Assembly (NCBI RefSeq): GCF_029813785.1
Contig: NZ_JARVKY010000003.1
Span: 248,001-312,000, forward strand
Length of the DNA: 64,000 nt
Source of the DNA: Streptomyces sp. DH41
GTDB lineage: Bacteria > Actinomycetota > Actinomycetes > Streptomycetales > Streptomycetaceae
Direction of reading: 5' to 3'
Numbering within the stretch: position 1 is the first letter of the stretch; every line of letters begins with the position of its first letter. Below, piece after piece: positions 43,951 to 52,401 of the stretch. The notes under the pieces were generated by a model. The model saw only the letters and a program-made list of their open reading frames with translations, ran no database searches and was not told the origin of the DNA. The position numbers and the translations under genes were made by a program.

Positions 43951-44964
43951 TTACTCGGCGGATGCCTGTGCCGTGGAGCCGCGGACGACGAGTTCGGGTT
44001 CGAAGAGCAGCTCCCGGTGGGGTACTTCGGTGCCCTGGATCTGGGCGCAGAGGAGGTCGACGGCGGCGCGTCCCATGGCTTCGATGGGTTGGCGGACGGT
44101 GGTGAGCGGGGGTTCGGTGCAGGTCATGAAGGCGGAGTCGTCGTAGCCGACGACGGAGATGTCGTGGGGGACGTGGAGTCCGCGTCGGCGGGCGGCGCGG
44201 ACGGCGCCGAGGGCGAGGGGGTCGCTGGCGCAGATGATGCCGGTGACTCCGCGTTCCAGGAGGCGGGAGGCGGCAGCCTGGCCGCCTTCGAGGGAGAACA
44301 TGGCCCGCTCGACGAACTCCTCGGGAAGCTCCGCGTTCATGGCCTCGGCCGCTTGCCGGGCGGCGGCCAGTTTCCTGCGGGAGGGGATGTGATCGCTGGG
44401 GCCGAGCACCAGGCCGATGCGCTCGTGCCCGAGGGAGACCAGGTGCCGCCAGGACTGCTCCACGGCCACCGCGTCGTCGCACGCGATGCAGGGAAAGTCG
44501 AGGTCCGCGATGGAGGCGTTGATGAGCACCACGGGGATGTTGCGTTCCGCGAGCAGCCGGTAGTGATCGTGCGGGGCGTCGGCCTGGGCGAACAGGCCAC
44601 CGCCGGCGAAGACCACGCCCGACACCTGCTGCTGCAGCAGCAACTCGACGTAGTCGGCCTCGGAGACGCCGCCCTTGGTCTGCGTGCACAGCACCGGCGT
44701 CAGCCCCTGCTGGGCCAGCGCACCACCGATGACCTCGGCGAACGCCGGAAAGATCGGGTTCTGCAACTCCGGCAGCACCAGCCCCACCAACCGCGCGCGC
44801 TCACCCCGCAGCTGCGTCGGCCGCTCGTAGCCGAGAACGTCCAAGGCGCTCAGCACCGACTGCCGGGTCGCCTCCGAGACCCCCGGTTTGTCATTGAGCA
44901 CCCGGCTGACCGTGGCCTCGCTGACCCCAACCTTCTTCGCTACCTGAGCAAGTCGTCGCGTCAC
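43951..44964 (-). CDS. aglR: LacI-family repressor, copy 1
   Basis: A 337-aa LacI/GalR regulator. The helix-turn-helix and hinge span residues 1-58 (VAKKVGVSEATVSRVLNDKP), and the periplasmic-binding-like effector domain spans about 60-330. GTG 44964 is the start. Bases 44017-44829 are identical to the second LacI gene, so the effector domains have the same sequence apart from the extreme C-terminus. An array of CGCAAG/CTTGCG half-sites starts 4 bp upstream of the start codon, which points to autoregulation. It lies between the GH87 gene and the alpha-glucoside uptake genes, which it probably controls. Confidence 0.92.
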   Translation of the reverse strand: MTRRLAQVAKKVGVSEATVSRVLNDKPGVSEATRQSVLSALDVLGYERPTQLRGERARLVGLVLPELQNPIFPAFAEVIGGALAQQGLTPVLCTQTKGGVSEADYVELLLQQQVSGVVFAGGGLFAQADAPHDHYRLLAERNIPVVLINASIADLDFPCIACDDAVAVEQSWRHLVSLGHERIGLVLGPSDHIPSRRKLAAARQAAEAMNAELPEEFVERAMFSLEGGQAAASRLLERGVTGIICASDPLALGAVRAARRRGLHVPHDISVVGYDDSAFMTCTEPPLTTVRQPIEAMGRAAVDLLCAQIQGTEVPHRELLFEPELVVRGSTAQASAE

Positions 44965-44967
44965 ATG

Positions 44968-45003
44968 CGCAAGACTAGCGCAAGCCTTCGCAAGAGGCTT
45001 GCG
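44968..45003. promoter_or_regulatory. LacI operator array upstream of copy 1
   Basis: Three direct half-sites CGCAAG start at 44968, 44979 and 44989 (one helical turn apart). The last forms the dyad CGCAAG-AGG-CTTGCG (44989-45003). A weaker CTTCGC follows near 45009. The same dyad is found at 49616 and, with one change, at 50709. Confidence 0.75.
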
Positions 45004-45050
45004 CCAGTCTTCGCTCTGCCCGACAGGTCAGTCGCCGTGCCGACGTCGGC

Positions 45051-48000
45051 CTACGGGTTCCTGATGATCTTGAAGGTGGACGTCGTGTTGCGTATGTCCA
45101 CGGCGTTGTCGCTGAGCTTCAGCCCGTTGAAGACGACCTCACCGACCGCCGGCCCCTGCCCCGCCTCAGGCATCTCATTGGCCCAGAGGCCGAAGCCGGA
45201 CTTGGCGTCGAACGCGTCACCGCTCTTGCGCGCACCCGAGATGGTGACATCGGTGAAGACGGTGTCCTTGATCGGGAACTGCGGCTGCCCACCCACGTAG
45301 TTCGTCTGGAACATGATGCCGCTGTACGTCGGGTCGACGATGTCGACGTTGTCGACCCGGATGCCCTGGAACACCTTGGACGCCGAGAACACCCAGATGC
45401 CCGGGAAGGTCTGCCCGCCCCAGAAGTGGCCGCCGGCCCGGACGATCGAGATGTTCTCGAAAGTCGTCGGATCCGTCCCGAAGCCGTTCATCGGGTAACC
45501 GAAGTCCAGCGAGCTGATGGTGATGCCCGAGTAGACCAGCGTGTCCGCGATATGGATGTTGCGGAAGGTGTTGTTGTAGCCGCCGTAGACGGCGAGACCC
45601 GCGGCGCGCCAGGTCAGCGTCGTCGTGAGGTTCTCGTACAGGTTGTTCTTCATGTCCGCGCCGCCCGCGTCGATCGCCGAGAACAGCGCGAAGCTGTCGT
45701 CACCGGTCGCCCGGGCGTCGTTGTTGGACACGAGGTTGTCGGTCGAGCCGTTGGTCATGTTGACGCCGTCGGCGAACATGTTGCGGATCCGGGAGTTCTT
45801 GATCGTGACCCGGTCCGTGTTGGCGCCCCAGTAGAGGCACACCATGTGCTCGTTCCAGATGTTGTCGATCACGATGTCCGACACGTTGGAGAAGTCGAAC
45901 ACCTTGCCCGGCCCGTCGATGCGGCTGGTGTAGTTGCCGAAGTAGGCGAAGTTCGCGAACGACGAGCCCTTCGCCGTGGCATCGGCCCGGAAGCCGACGT
46001 CGGTGTTGTCCTGCGTCGTGGGCGCGTGGAACCGGGTGAACCACGGACCGGCTCCCACCACCTCGACCGCCTTGCCGTACACCTGGAACTTGCTCGACGT
46101 CTGGTAGTCCCCGGGCGGCAGGTACACACCGACGAGCCTGCCGGAGGCGTCCATGCGCACCCGGTCGAGCGCGTTCTGTACATCCTGGTGCGTGAACCCG
46201 GTGGGCACCGCGTACGCCGCCGGATCCGGGTTGGCCACCGGGGCGACCTGCTCCAGGTTGACGAAGTCGATCGCGTAGTCGGTGCTGTTCGCGGCGTCCT
46301 TCTGGAGCCGGATCCTGCTGCCCGCCGGTACGGTCTCGCCCAGCATGATGTGCGCCTCGTCGTAGATGTGACGGGGCGAGCCCGCGCCGGGGGAGTTGCC
46401 GGGCCCGGCCTCGTTGCCGTACAGCCAGGCGTACTTCGAGGTGAGCGGGAGCGCCTTCTTCATGACGCCGTCGACGTACACGTTGATCGTCGAGTTGATG
46501 CCGCCGCCACCCGGCGCGTCCGGGATCGAGAAGCGGGTCACCAGGGTGTTGGTCTCCGCCTTCGTGGTGAACTCCACGTACTCACCGGTCGCGTCGAGGT
46601 GCACGGCCTTGCGGCCGGACGCCTCGCCCGCGATGTCGCCGATGGTCCGGTTGGGCCCGACGACCTTGGCGCCGCCGCCGACCGTGCCGTCCTCCGCCTC
46701 GTACATGTCGTACGGCATGTCGGCGCCGCGCCCGACGAACAGCGGCTGCGTGGAGGTGTTGTTCTCCCGCTTGACCGGCAGCTCGTTCGCGTCGTCGGCG
46801 ACCGTGACCTTCAGGGTGTACGAGCCGTTGGCCGCCTTCCAGGTGCCGAGGCTCACGGCGGGGGCCGTGGCGCCGGCGGCGATGACACCGGAGTGCGTAC
46901 CGGTCAGCGTCTTGACCGTGGTGCCCTTGGAGTCGACCAGGGCGAGCGTCACCGCGTGGCTGCCGCCCGCCGAGTCCTGGGTGCCCTGGTTCCTCAGCGC
47001 GACCTTGAAGGCCACGTCGTCACCGGCGGCCGGGCTGGAGGGCGAGGTGGTGACCGTCGCGGCGACCAGGTCGGAGCTCTGGACCGGTTTGACCACCAGC
47101 GGTTCGGGCCGCGTGTAGGTGTTGTTGGTCTCGTTCTGCTCGGTGATCTCGTTCGCCTCGTCGGCGACCGCGCTCAGTTCGTAGGAGCCGGCCTCGCGTG
47201 CCCCGATGGACGCGCTGACCGTGCTCTGCGCGCCTGTCTCCAGGGCGCCGACCTCGGCGGTGGCGACCTCGGTGTCGCCCAGCCGCAGGGCGACCGTGCC
47301 GGCCGGGGCGTTTGCCGGGCCGCTGTTGCGGACGGTGGCGGAGACCGTGATGTCGTCCGACTCGACGGGCGAGGCGGGCGAGGTGGTCAGCTCGGTCACC
47401 TCCAGGTCCGGGTTGGGCGCGGGAGCGCCGATGACCTGGAACTCGGCGATCTGCCCGGCCGTCGCCCCGGTGTTGGACGTGAACCTGAGCTGGACGTCGG
47501 CGATCCGGTCGTCGACGGGGATGGTCACGCTGTTGTCGCCGCCGGCCGGGTCGAAGACGTAGTCCTTCGCGGCCACCAGGCCGGTGAAGCCGGACGCGTC
47601 CTGCTCCCGTCCGAGCACCTGGATGTTCTGGGTGCGCTTGGACCAGCTGTTGTCCGGGTTGAGCTTGAGGACGACGCTGTCGACGTCCGCGTCGGCGCCC
47701 AGCTCGAGGGTGAGCGTGTTCGGGTAGCTGCCCGCCGCCCCCTCCCAGTAGGTCGACGTGCTGTTGTCGTTGGCGTTCCGGGCGACGTAGGTGTGGATGG
47801 TGGACGAGGCGCTGATCGGCTTGCCGACGGCCAGGTTCGACCCTCCGCCGCTGCCGGTGCGGGTGACCGAGTTGCTGTTGCCGGACTGGTTGCCGGCCGC
47901 GTCCTTCGCCCGCACGTGGTAGGTCACGTTCGCGGACACCGGCTGGGTGTCGGTGTAGGTGGTCACGTCACCGGCGACGCTCTCGCGGAGCTTGTTGTCG

Positions 48001-49340
48001 GCGTAGACGTCGTAGCCGCTGACGCCCCTGTCGTCCGTCGAGGCGTCCCAGGTCAGCTTGATCCGACCGGCGGCCGGTTCGGTGAGGGCGAGGTTCGCGG
48101 GCGCGGTGGGCGCCTGCGTGTCACCGGTGTCGGCGCGGCGGGTGACCGAGTTGCTGTTGCCCGACTGGTTGCCGGCCGCGTCCTTGGCACGCACGTGGTA
48201 GGTGACCGTCGCGTCGGCCGGGCGGGTGTCGGTGTAGGTGGTGACGTCCCCCGCGACCGTGGTCAGCAGGTCGCCGTTGGCGTAGACGTCGTAGCCGGTG
48301 ACGGCCGTGTCGTCCGTGGCCCTGTTCCAGGTCAGTCTGACCTGACCGGTCGCCGGTTCGGTGAGGGCGAGGTCCGCGGGCGCGGTCGGGGCCTGTGTGT
48401 CGCCGGTCGCCGGGCCGTAGACCTCCAGCTCGGAGACCTGGGCGGCCGGCTGACCGGTGTTGGCCGTCACCAGGACGCGCACGTACCGCGTGGTGGTCGC
48501 GTCGAAGGCGATCGTGGCCGACTGGCCGCCCGCCGCGTCGAAGGTGTGCGCCTTTGCAGCGGTCAGGTCGGTGAAGTCCGAGCCGTTGTCGCTGCTCTGT
48601 ATCTTCAGGGTCTGGCTGCGGGCCGGCCAGCCGTCCGGCAGGCGCAGCACGATGCGGTCGATCCGACGGGAGGTGCCGAGGTCGGCCTGGAGCCACTGCG
48701 GCAGGTCGTTGCTGGAACTCTCCCAGTAGGTGGCCTTGTTGCCGTCGTTTCCGTTCCCCGGTGTGTAGGCGCCCGTGGAACTGCTTGCCGTCAGCCGGCG
48801 GCCGGCGGCGAGGTTCGTGGACGTCTCCCCGGCCGCGTGTACTTCGAGCTCGGAGAGCTGGGCCGCCTGCCACCCGGTGTTCGCCGTGACATCGATCCGG
48901 ACGAACCGCGTCCGAGTGGCGGGGAAGCTCACGGTGACCGTGTTGCCCGACCCCGGGCTGAAGGCATAGGTGGCGGAACTCTTCAGCGTGCTGAAGCTCG
49001 TGCCGTCGGCGCTGCCCTGGACCGAGAGCGTCTGGTCGCGTCTCTCCCAGCCGGCGGGCAGTCTCAGGACGACCTCGTCGATCCGCTCGATGGCACCGAG
49101 GTCGGTCTGTACCCACTGGGGCAGGCTGCCGCCGCCGCTCTGCCAGTACGAACCCTGGTCGCCGTCGGTGATGTTGGCGGCGCCGTACTCGCCGTGCGAG
49201 CTGCTCGCCGCCGTGGCGTCCCCCACGGCGATGTTGGGCCCACCGGCTGCCGAGGCCGACAGCAACGGTCCTCCCAGCGCCAGGAGACTGGTCGCGACCA
49301 CGGTGCACAGAGCACGTGATCTCCGGTTCCGGATTCTCAT
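45051..49340 (-). CDS. Secreted multidomain GH87-type alpha-1,3-glucanase (mycodextranase)
   Basis: A 1429-aa secreted protein with a signal peptide of about 31 residues (cleavage after SASA). Domains in order: two discoidin (F5/8) domains (about 33-300), two FN3 domains (about 305-490), a third discoidin domain (about 495-630), two CARDB domains (about 635-850), a CBM35-like domain (about 858-1005) and a right-handed beta-helix (about 1010-1429). In the helix, Asp1191 (FADGVN) and Asp1214/Asp1215 (GDDSF) have the 23+1 spacing I recall for the catalytic Asp triad of GH87 alpha-1,3-glucanases. It would attack alpha-1,3-glucan of fungal walls or bacterial mutan. GGGGA lies eight nt before ATG 49340. 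It is framed by two nearly identical LacI genes. Confidence 0.85.
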   Translation of the reverse strand: MRIRNRRSRALCTVVATSLLALGGPLLSASAAGGPNIAVGDATAASSSHGEYGAANITDGDQGSYWQSGGGSLPQWVQTDLGAIERIDEVVLRLPAGWERRDQTLSVQGSADGTSFSTLKSSATYAFSPGSGNTVTVSFPATRTRFVRIDVTANTGWQAAQLSELEVHAAGETSTNLAAGRRLTASSSTGAYTPGNGNDGNKATYWESSSNDLPQWLQADLGTSRRIDRIVLRLPDGWPARSQTLKIQSSDNGSDFTDLTAAKAHTFDAAGGQSATIAFDATTTRYVRVLVTANTGQPAAQVSELEVYGPATGDTQAPTAPADLALTEPATGQVRLTWNRATDDTAVTGYDVYANGDLLTTVAGDVTTYTDTRPADATVTYHVRAKDAAGNQSGNSNSVTRRADTGDTQAPTAPANLALTEPAAGRIKLTWDASTDDRGVSGYDVYADNKLRESVAGDVTTYTDTQPVSANVTYHVRAKDAAGNQSGNSNSVTRTGSGGGSNLAVGKPISASSTIHTYVARNANDNSTSTYWEGAAGSYPNTLTLELGADADVDSVVLKLNPDNSWSKRTQNIQVLGREQDASGFTGLVAAKDYVFDPAGGDNSVTIPVDDRIADVQLRFTSNTGATAGQIAEFQVIGAPAPNPDLEVTELTTSPASPVESDDITVSATVRNSGPANAPAGTVALRLGDTEVATAEVGALETGAQSTVSASIGAREAGSYELSAVADEANEITEQNETNNTYTRPEPLVVKPVQSSDLVAATVTTSPSSPAAGDDVAFKVALRNQGTQDSAGGSHAVTLALVDSKGTTVKTLTGTHSGVIAAGATAPAVSLGTWKAANGSYTLKVTVADDANELPVKRENNTSTQPLFVGRGADMPYDMYEAEDGTVGGGAKVVGPNRTIGDIAGEASGRKAVHLDATGEYVEFTTKAETNTLVTRFSIPDAPGGGGINSTINVYVDGVMKKALPLTSKYAWLYGNEAGPGNSPGAGSPRHIYDEAHIMLGETVPAGSRIRLQKDAANSTDYAIDFVNLEQVAPVANPDPAAYAVPTGFTHQDVQNALDRVRMDASGRLVGVYLPPGDYQTSSKFQVYGKAVEVVGAGPWFTRFHAPTTQDNTDVGFRADATAKGSSFANFAYFGNYTSRIDGPGKVFDFSNVSDIVIDNIWNEHMVCLYWGANTDRVTIKNSRIRNMFADGVNMTNGSTDNLVSNNDARATGDDSFALFSAIDAGGADMKNNLYENLTTTLTWRAAGLAVYGGYNNTFRNIHIADTLVYSGITISSLDFGYPMNGFGTDPTTFENISIVRAGGHFWGGQTFPGIWVFSASKVFQGIRVDNVDIVDPTYSGIMFQTNYVGGQPQFPIKDTVFTDVTISGARKSGDAFDAKSGFGLWANEMPEAGQGPAVGEVVFNGLKLSDNAVDIRNTTSTFKIIRNP

Positions 49341-49595
49341 CTGTTCTGTCCCCGATCTCCGCCTCGCTCCGCATGGACACGAGGCACGGCTCAGTCGGAT
49401 GCGCTCATCAGACGGACACTCGAATTTCTCCGCCATTTACGTTGAGCGCTCAGAGAGTTGCAGAGAACTGTCGAGTCGTCCACAGAGAAGGCAGCGCGAT
49501 ATCGGCACCGAGCGGGGTGGAGTGCTCTCAGTGAAGCCCGGGGAAGCCTCGGGTGAGACCCGGATCAGGGGCTTTCACGGGCTACGTCGGGTAGC

Positions 49596-49630
49596 CGCAA
49601 GCCACTGCCATTTCCCGCAAGAGGCTTGCG
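49596..49630. promoter_or_regulatory. LacI operator upstream of the GH87 gene
   Basis: CGCAAG at 49596-49601 is followed 20 bp later by the dyad CGCAAG-AGG-CTTGCG at 49616-49630, flanked by C and G to give 7-bp arms. It lies in the 331-bp gap 49341-49671, between the end of LacI copy 2 and the glucanase start, where no gene is seen. Confidence 0.7.
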
Positions 49631-49671
49631 GATCGGAGCCGGGGAAGAGTCCTGCTGTTCAGCCTGTCCGC

Positions 49672-50685
49672 CTACTTGGCGGATGCCTGTGCCGTGGAGC
49701 CGCGGACGACGAGTTCGGGTTCGAAGAGCAGCTCTCCGTGGGGTACTTCGGTGCCCTGGATCTGGGCGCAGAGGAGGTCGACGGCGGCGCGTCCCATGGC
49801 TTCGATGGGTTGGCGGACGGTGGTGAGCGGGGGTTCGGTGCAGGTCATGAAGGCGGAGTCGTCGTAGCCGACGACGGAGATGTCGTGGGGGACGTGGAGT
49901 CCGCGTCGGCGGGCGGCGCGGACGGCGCCGAGGGCGAGGGGGTCGCTGGCGCAGATGATGCCGGTGACTCCGCGTTCCAGGAGGCGGGAGGCGGCAGCCT
50001 GGCCGCCTTCGAGGGAGAACATGGCCCGCTCGACGAACTCCTCGGGAAGCTCCGCGTTCATGGCCTCGGCCGCTTGCCGGGCGGCGGCCAGTTTCCTGCG
50101 GGAGGGGATGTGATCGCTGGGGCCGAGCACCAGGCCGATGCGCTCGTGCCCGAGGGAGACCAGGTGCCGCCAGGACTGCTCCACGGCCACCGCGTCGTCG
50201 CACGCGATGCAGGGAAAGTCGAGGTCCGCGATGGAGGCGTTGATGAGCACCACGGGGATGTTGCGTTCCGCGAGCAGCCGGTAGTGATCGTGCGGGGCGT
50301 CGGCCTGGGCGAACAGGCCACCGCCGGCGAAGACCACGCCCGACACCTGCTGCTGCAGCAGCAACTCGACGTAGTCGGCCTCGGAGACGCCGCCCTTGGT
50401 CTGCGTGCACAGCACCGGCGTCAGCCCCTGCTGGGCCAGCGCACCACCGATGACCTCGGCGAACGCCGGAAAGATCGGGTTCTGCAACTCCGGCAGCACC
50501 AGCCCCACCAACCGCGCGCGCTCACCCCGCAGCTGCGTCGGCCGCTCGTACCCCAGGACGTCCAACGCGCTCAGCACGGACTGCCGGGTCGCCTCGGAAA
50601 CACCGGGCTTGCCATTGAGGACCCGGCTGACCGTGGCCTCGCTGACCCCGACCTTCTTCGCCACCTGAGCAAGTCGTCGTGTCAC
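49672..50685 (-). CDS. LacI-family repressor, copy 2
   Basis: A 337-aa regulator almost identical to copy 1: I see only Gly for Asp in the HTH hinge (VLNGKP), Gly for Arg near residue 308 (PHGELL) and a C-terminal Lys for Glu. Bases 49738-50550 equal 44017-44829 exactly, while the first ~45 codons differ at many silent positions. GTG 50685 is the start. The operator dyad CGCAAG-CGG-CTTGCT lies 24 bp upstream, so it too is probably autoregulated. It is transcribed toward the GH87 gene. Confidence 0.92.
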   Translation of the reverse strand: MTRRLAQVAKKVGVSEATVSRVLNGKPGVSEATRQSVLSALDVLGYERPTQLRGERARLVGLVLPELQNPIFPAFAEVIGGALAQQGLTPVLCTQTKGGVSEADYVELLLQQQVSGVVFAGGGLFAQADAPHDHYRLLAERNIPVVLINASIADLDFPCIACDDAVAVEQSWRHLVSLGHERIGLVLGPSDHIPSRRKLAAARQAAEAMNAELPEEFVERAMFSLEGGQAAASRLLERGVTGIICASDPLALGAVRAARRRGLHVPHDISVVGYDDSAFMTCTEPPLTTVRQPIEAMGRAAVDLLCAQIQGTEVPHGELLFEPELVVRGSTAQASAK

Positions 50686-50699
50686 ACACGAAAGGCTAA

Positions 50700-50723
50700 C
50701 GCAAACCCCGCAAGCGGCTTGCT
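50700..50723. promoter_or_regulatory. LacI operator upstream of copy 2
   Basis: A half-site-like CGCAAA at 50700 precedes the dyad CGCAAG-CGG-CTTGCT at 50709-50723, the same motif as at 44989 and 49616 with one base changed. Confidence 0.65.
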
Positions 50724-50772
50724 GGCCGGTCCTGTGGAGACCGTTGCGTCCGGCTGTGAGGCATGCGCCCCC

Positions 50773-51756
50773 TCAGTCCAGCGCGATCCGGGCGGCCACC
50801 GGCAGGTGATCGCTGCCGGTGGCGGGCAGGGTGCGGATGTGGCGGACGCGCGCGTCGCGGGCCATGACCTGGTCGATCCGGGCCAGCGGAAAGGCGGTGG
50901 GGAAGCTGAGGGCGACGCCCCGCTCGGCCACTTCCAGGCGATCGGTCAGCGGATCCAGCGCGCGGTCGTCGACCGTGCCGTTGAGGTCACCCAACAGGAT
51001 CACCCTGTTCAGCTCCTCGGCCGCGACGGCGTCGCCCAGCAGGCCGGCGCTCTCGTCACGCCAGGACGACGCGAGGCCGCTCGCCCGGACACGGACCGAG
51101 GGCAGGTGCGCGACGTAGACGGCGGCCGCACCGTGCGGAGTGTGCGCCACGGCCCGCAGCCCGCGGTTCCACCCCTCCTCTATGCCCCGGGGCTTGATGT
51201 CGAGCGGCCCGGCGTCGGTCAGCGGATGCTTCGACCAGAGTCCGACGGTGCCCCGCACCGTCCGGTACGGGTAGTCCGGTGCGAGAGCCTCCTCGTACAC
51301 CGCGAGCGCCGGGGACACCAGCTCCTGGAGGGCGATGAGGTCGGGCCCGGCATCCGCCAGGGCGCGGGCCGTGCCCGCGGGGTCGCTGTTCTCGTCGCTG
51401 ACGTTGTGCTGCACCACGACCAGGTCGTCGGCGCCGGGCTCCGGCGCGGGCAGGAGCAGACCGCCGAAGAGGTACGTCCAGGCCGCGACCGGCAGAAGCA
51501 GAGCCACCAGCGCGAGCGCCGAACGGCGCACCAGCGCCAGGACGAGCAGCACCACGACCACCACGCCGAGCCACGGCAGGAACGACTCCAGCAGACTGCC
51601 CAGCCCGCCCAACCCGTTGGGAACCACACCGTGGAACACCATCAGGGCGGACGTCAGCACCGCGGCGACGGCGACGGCCCGCCCCCGGGACCACGGCGAG
51701 GACGGGTGCCCGCCGCGAGGAGTACGGAACGGATGGCTGAACTTCACCAGCGACAC
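50773..51756 (-). CDS. Membrane-anchored endonuclease/exonuclease/phosphatase family protein
   Basis: A 327-aa protein with three N-terminal hydrophobic helices (about 28-105) followed by an EEP domain outside the membrane. Motifs are VVQHNVSDEN near 115, DLIALQELV near 142 with the metal Glu, ILLGDLNG near 255 and a final GSDHLPV near 315 with the catalytic Asp/His pair. Relatives hydrolyse phosphodiesters in nucleic acid or lipid head groups; the substrate is unknown. The start is set at GTG 51756, with weak ribosome binding support. Confidence 0.88.
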   Translation of the reverse strand: MSLVKFSHPFRTPRGGHPSSPWSRGRAVAVAAVLTSALMVFHGVVPNGLGGLGSLLESFLPWLGVVVVVLLVLALVRRSALALVALLLPVAAWTYLFGGLLLPAPEPGADDLVVVQHNVSDENSDPAGTARALADAGPDLIALQELVSPALAVYEEALAPDYPYRTVRGTVGLWSKHPLTDAGPLDIKPRGIEEGWNRGLRAVAHTPHGAAAVYVAHLPSVRVRASGLASSWRDESAGLLGDAVAAEELNRVILLGDLNGTVDDRALDPLTDRLEVAERGVALSFPTAFPLARIDQVMARDARVRHIRTLPATGSDHLPVAARIALD

Positions 51757-51868
51757 CGTACTGCCCGTCGATCAAGGCTCCGCTCCGGGCCCGCCGCCTG
51801 ATCGAGGCGTAGTCAAAAACCTGTGGGTCGGGGCTGCCTGGCCTTCCGGGGAGGCCGCGCCGCCCCGC

Positions 51869-52318
51869 TCACCAGGTCTTGCCGGCCTGTTCGCGGATCG
51901 TGCGATTGATCCGGTTGAAGAAGTTGGTCAGTGCGATCTCCAAGGTGATCGCGCCCAGTTGTTCCTCGCTGAAGTGGCCGGCGGCGGTGTCCCAGATCTC
52001 GTCGGTCACGCCCGGTGCGCCGTCCTGGAGCCGGGTGGCGGCCTCGGTCAGGGCGAGGGCCGCCCGCTCTGCCTCGGTGTAGAAGGGTGTGTCGCGCCAC
52101 GCGACCACGTTGTGCAGCCGCTCGTCCGTCTCCCCGGCCTTCCGCGCCGACTCGGTCGAGGCGAAGACGCACGGGCTGCACCCGTTGATCTGGCTGGTAC
52201 GCAGGTGGATCAGCGACAGCAGGCGCCGGTCGGCGCCGCCGGCGTGAATCGCCTTGTAGAGGTACTGGATCGCTGTGATCATGTCCGGATTCGCCGGGCC
52301 GTTCACGCGTGCTTCCAT
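51869..52318 (-). CDS. Carboxymuconolactone decarboxylase / AhpD-like alkylhydroperoxidase family protein
   Basis: A 149-aa helical protein with the AhpD-type redox motif CSPC (in INGCSPCVFAS) followed by the family's ESARKAGETDERLHNV and WRDTPFYTEAERAALALTEA segments. It probably reduces peroxides or related oxidants. ATG 52318 has AAGGAG eight nt upstream. It diverges from the sigma factor next door, and its upstream region carries an ECF41-type promoter, so it is probably the target of that sigma factor. Confidence 0.9.
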   Translation of the reverse strand: MEARVNGPANPDMITAIQYLYKAIHAGGADRRLLSLIHLRTSQINGCSPCVFASTESARKAGETDERLHNVVAWRDTPFYTEAERAALALTEAATRLQDGAPGVTDEIWDTAAGHFSEEQLGAITLEIALTNFFNRINRTIREQAGKTW

Positions 52319-52372
52319 CGGTGTGGCTCCTTCATCGGTTACCCGCGCCCCTTCGGGCCCGTCATCACCCAT

Positions 52373-52399
52373 GACGGAGCGGAACCGGGAAAGGTGACC
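52373..52399 (-). promoter_or_regulatory. ECF41-type promoter for the AhpD-like gene
   Basis: On the minus strand GGTCACC, then exactly 16 bp, then CGTC; the known ECF41 consensus is TGTCACA-N16-CGTC. It sits between the divergent sigma factor and AhpD-like genes. Confidence 0.65.
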
Positions 52400-52401
52400 C
52401 C

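Noticed and set aside
45426..49319. A 1297-codon open frame on the plus strand
   Set aside because: It is antisense to the GH87-type glucanase, which has a signal peptide and recognisable domains; the plus-strand translation shows none.
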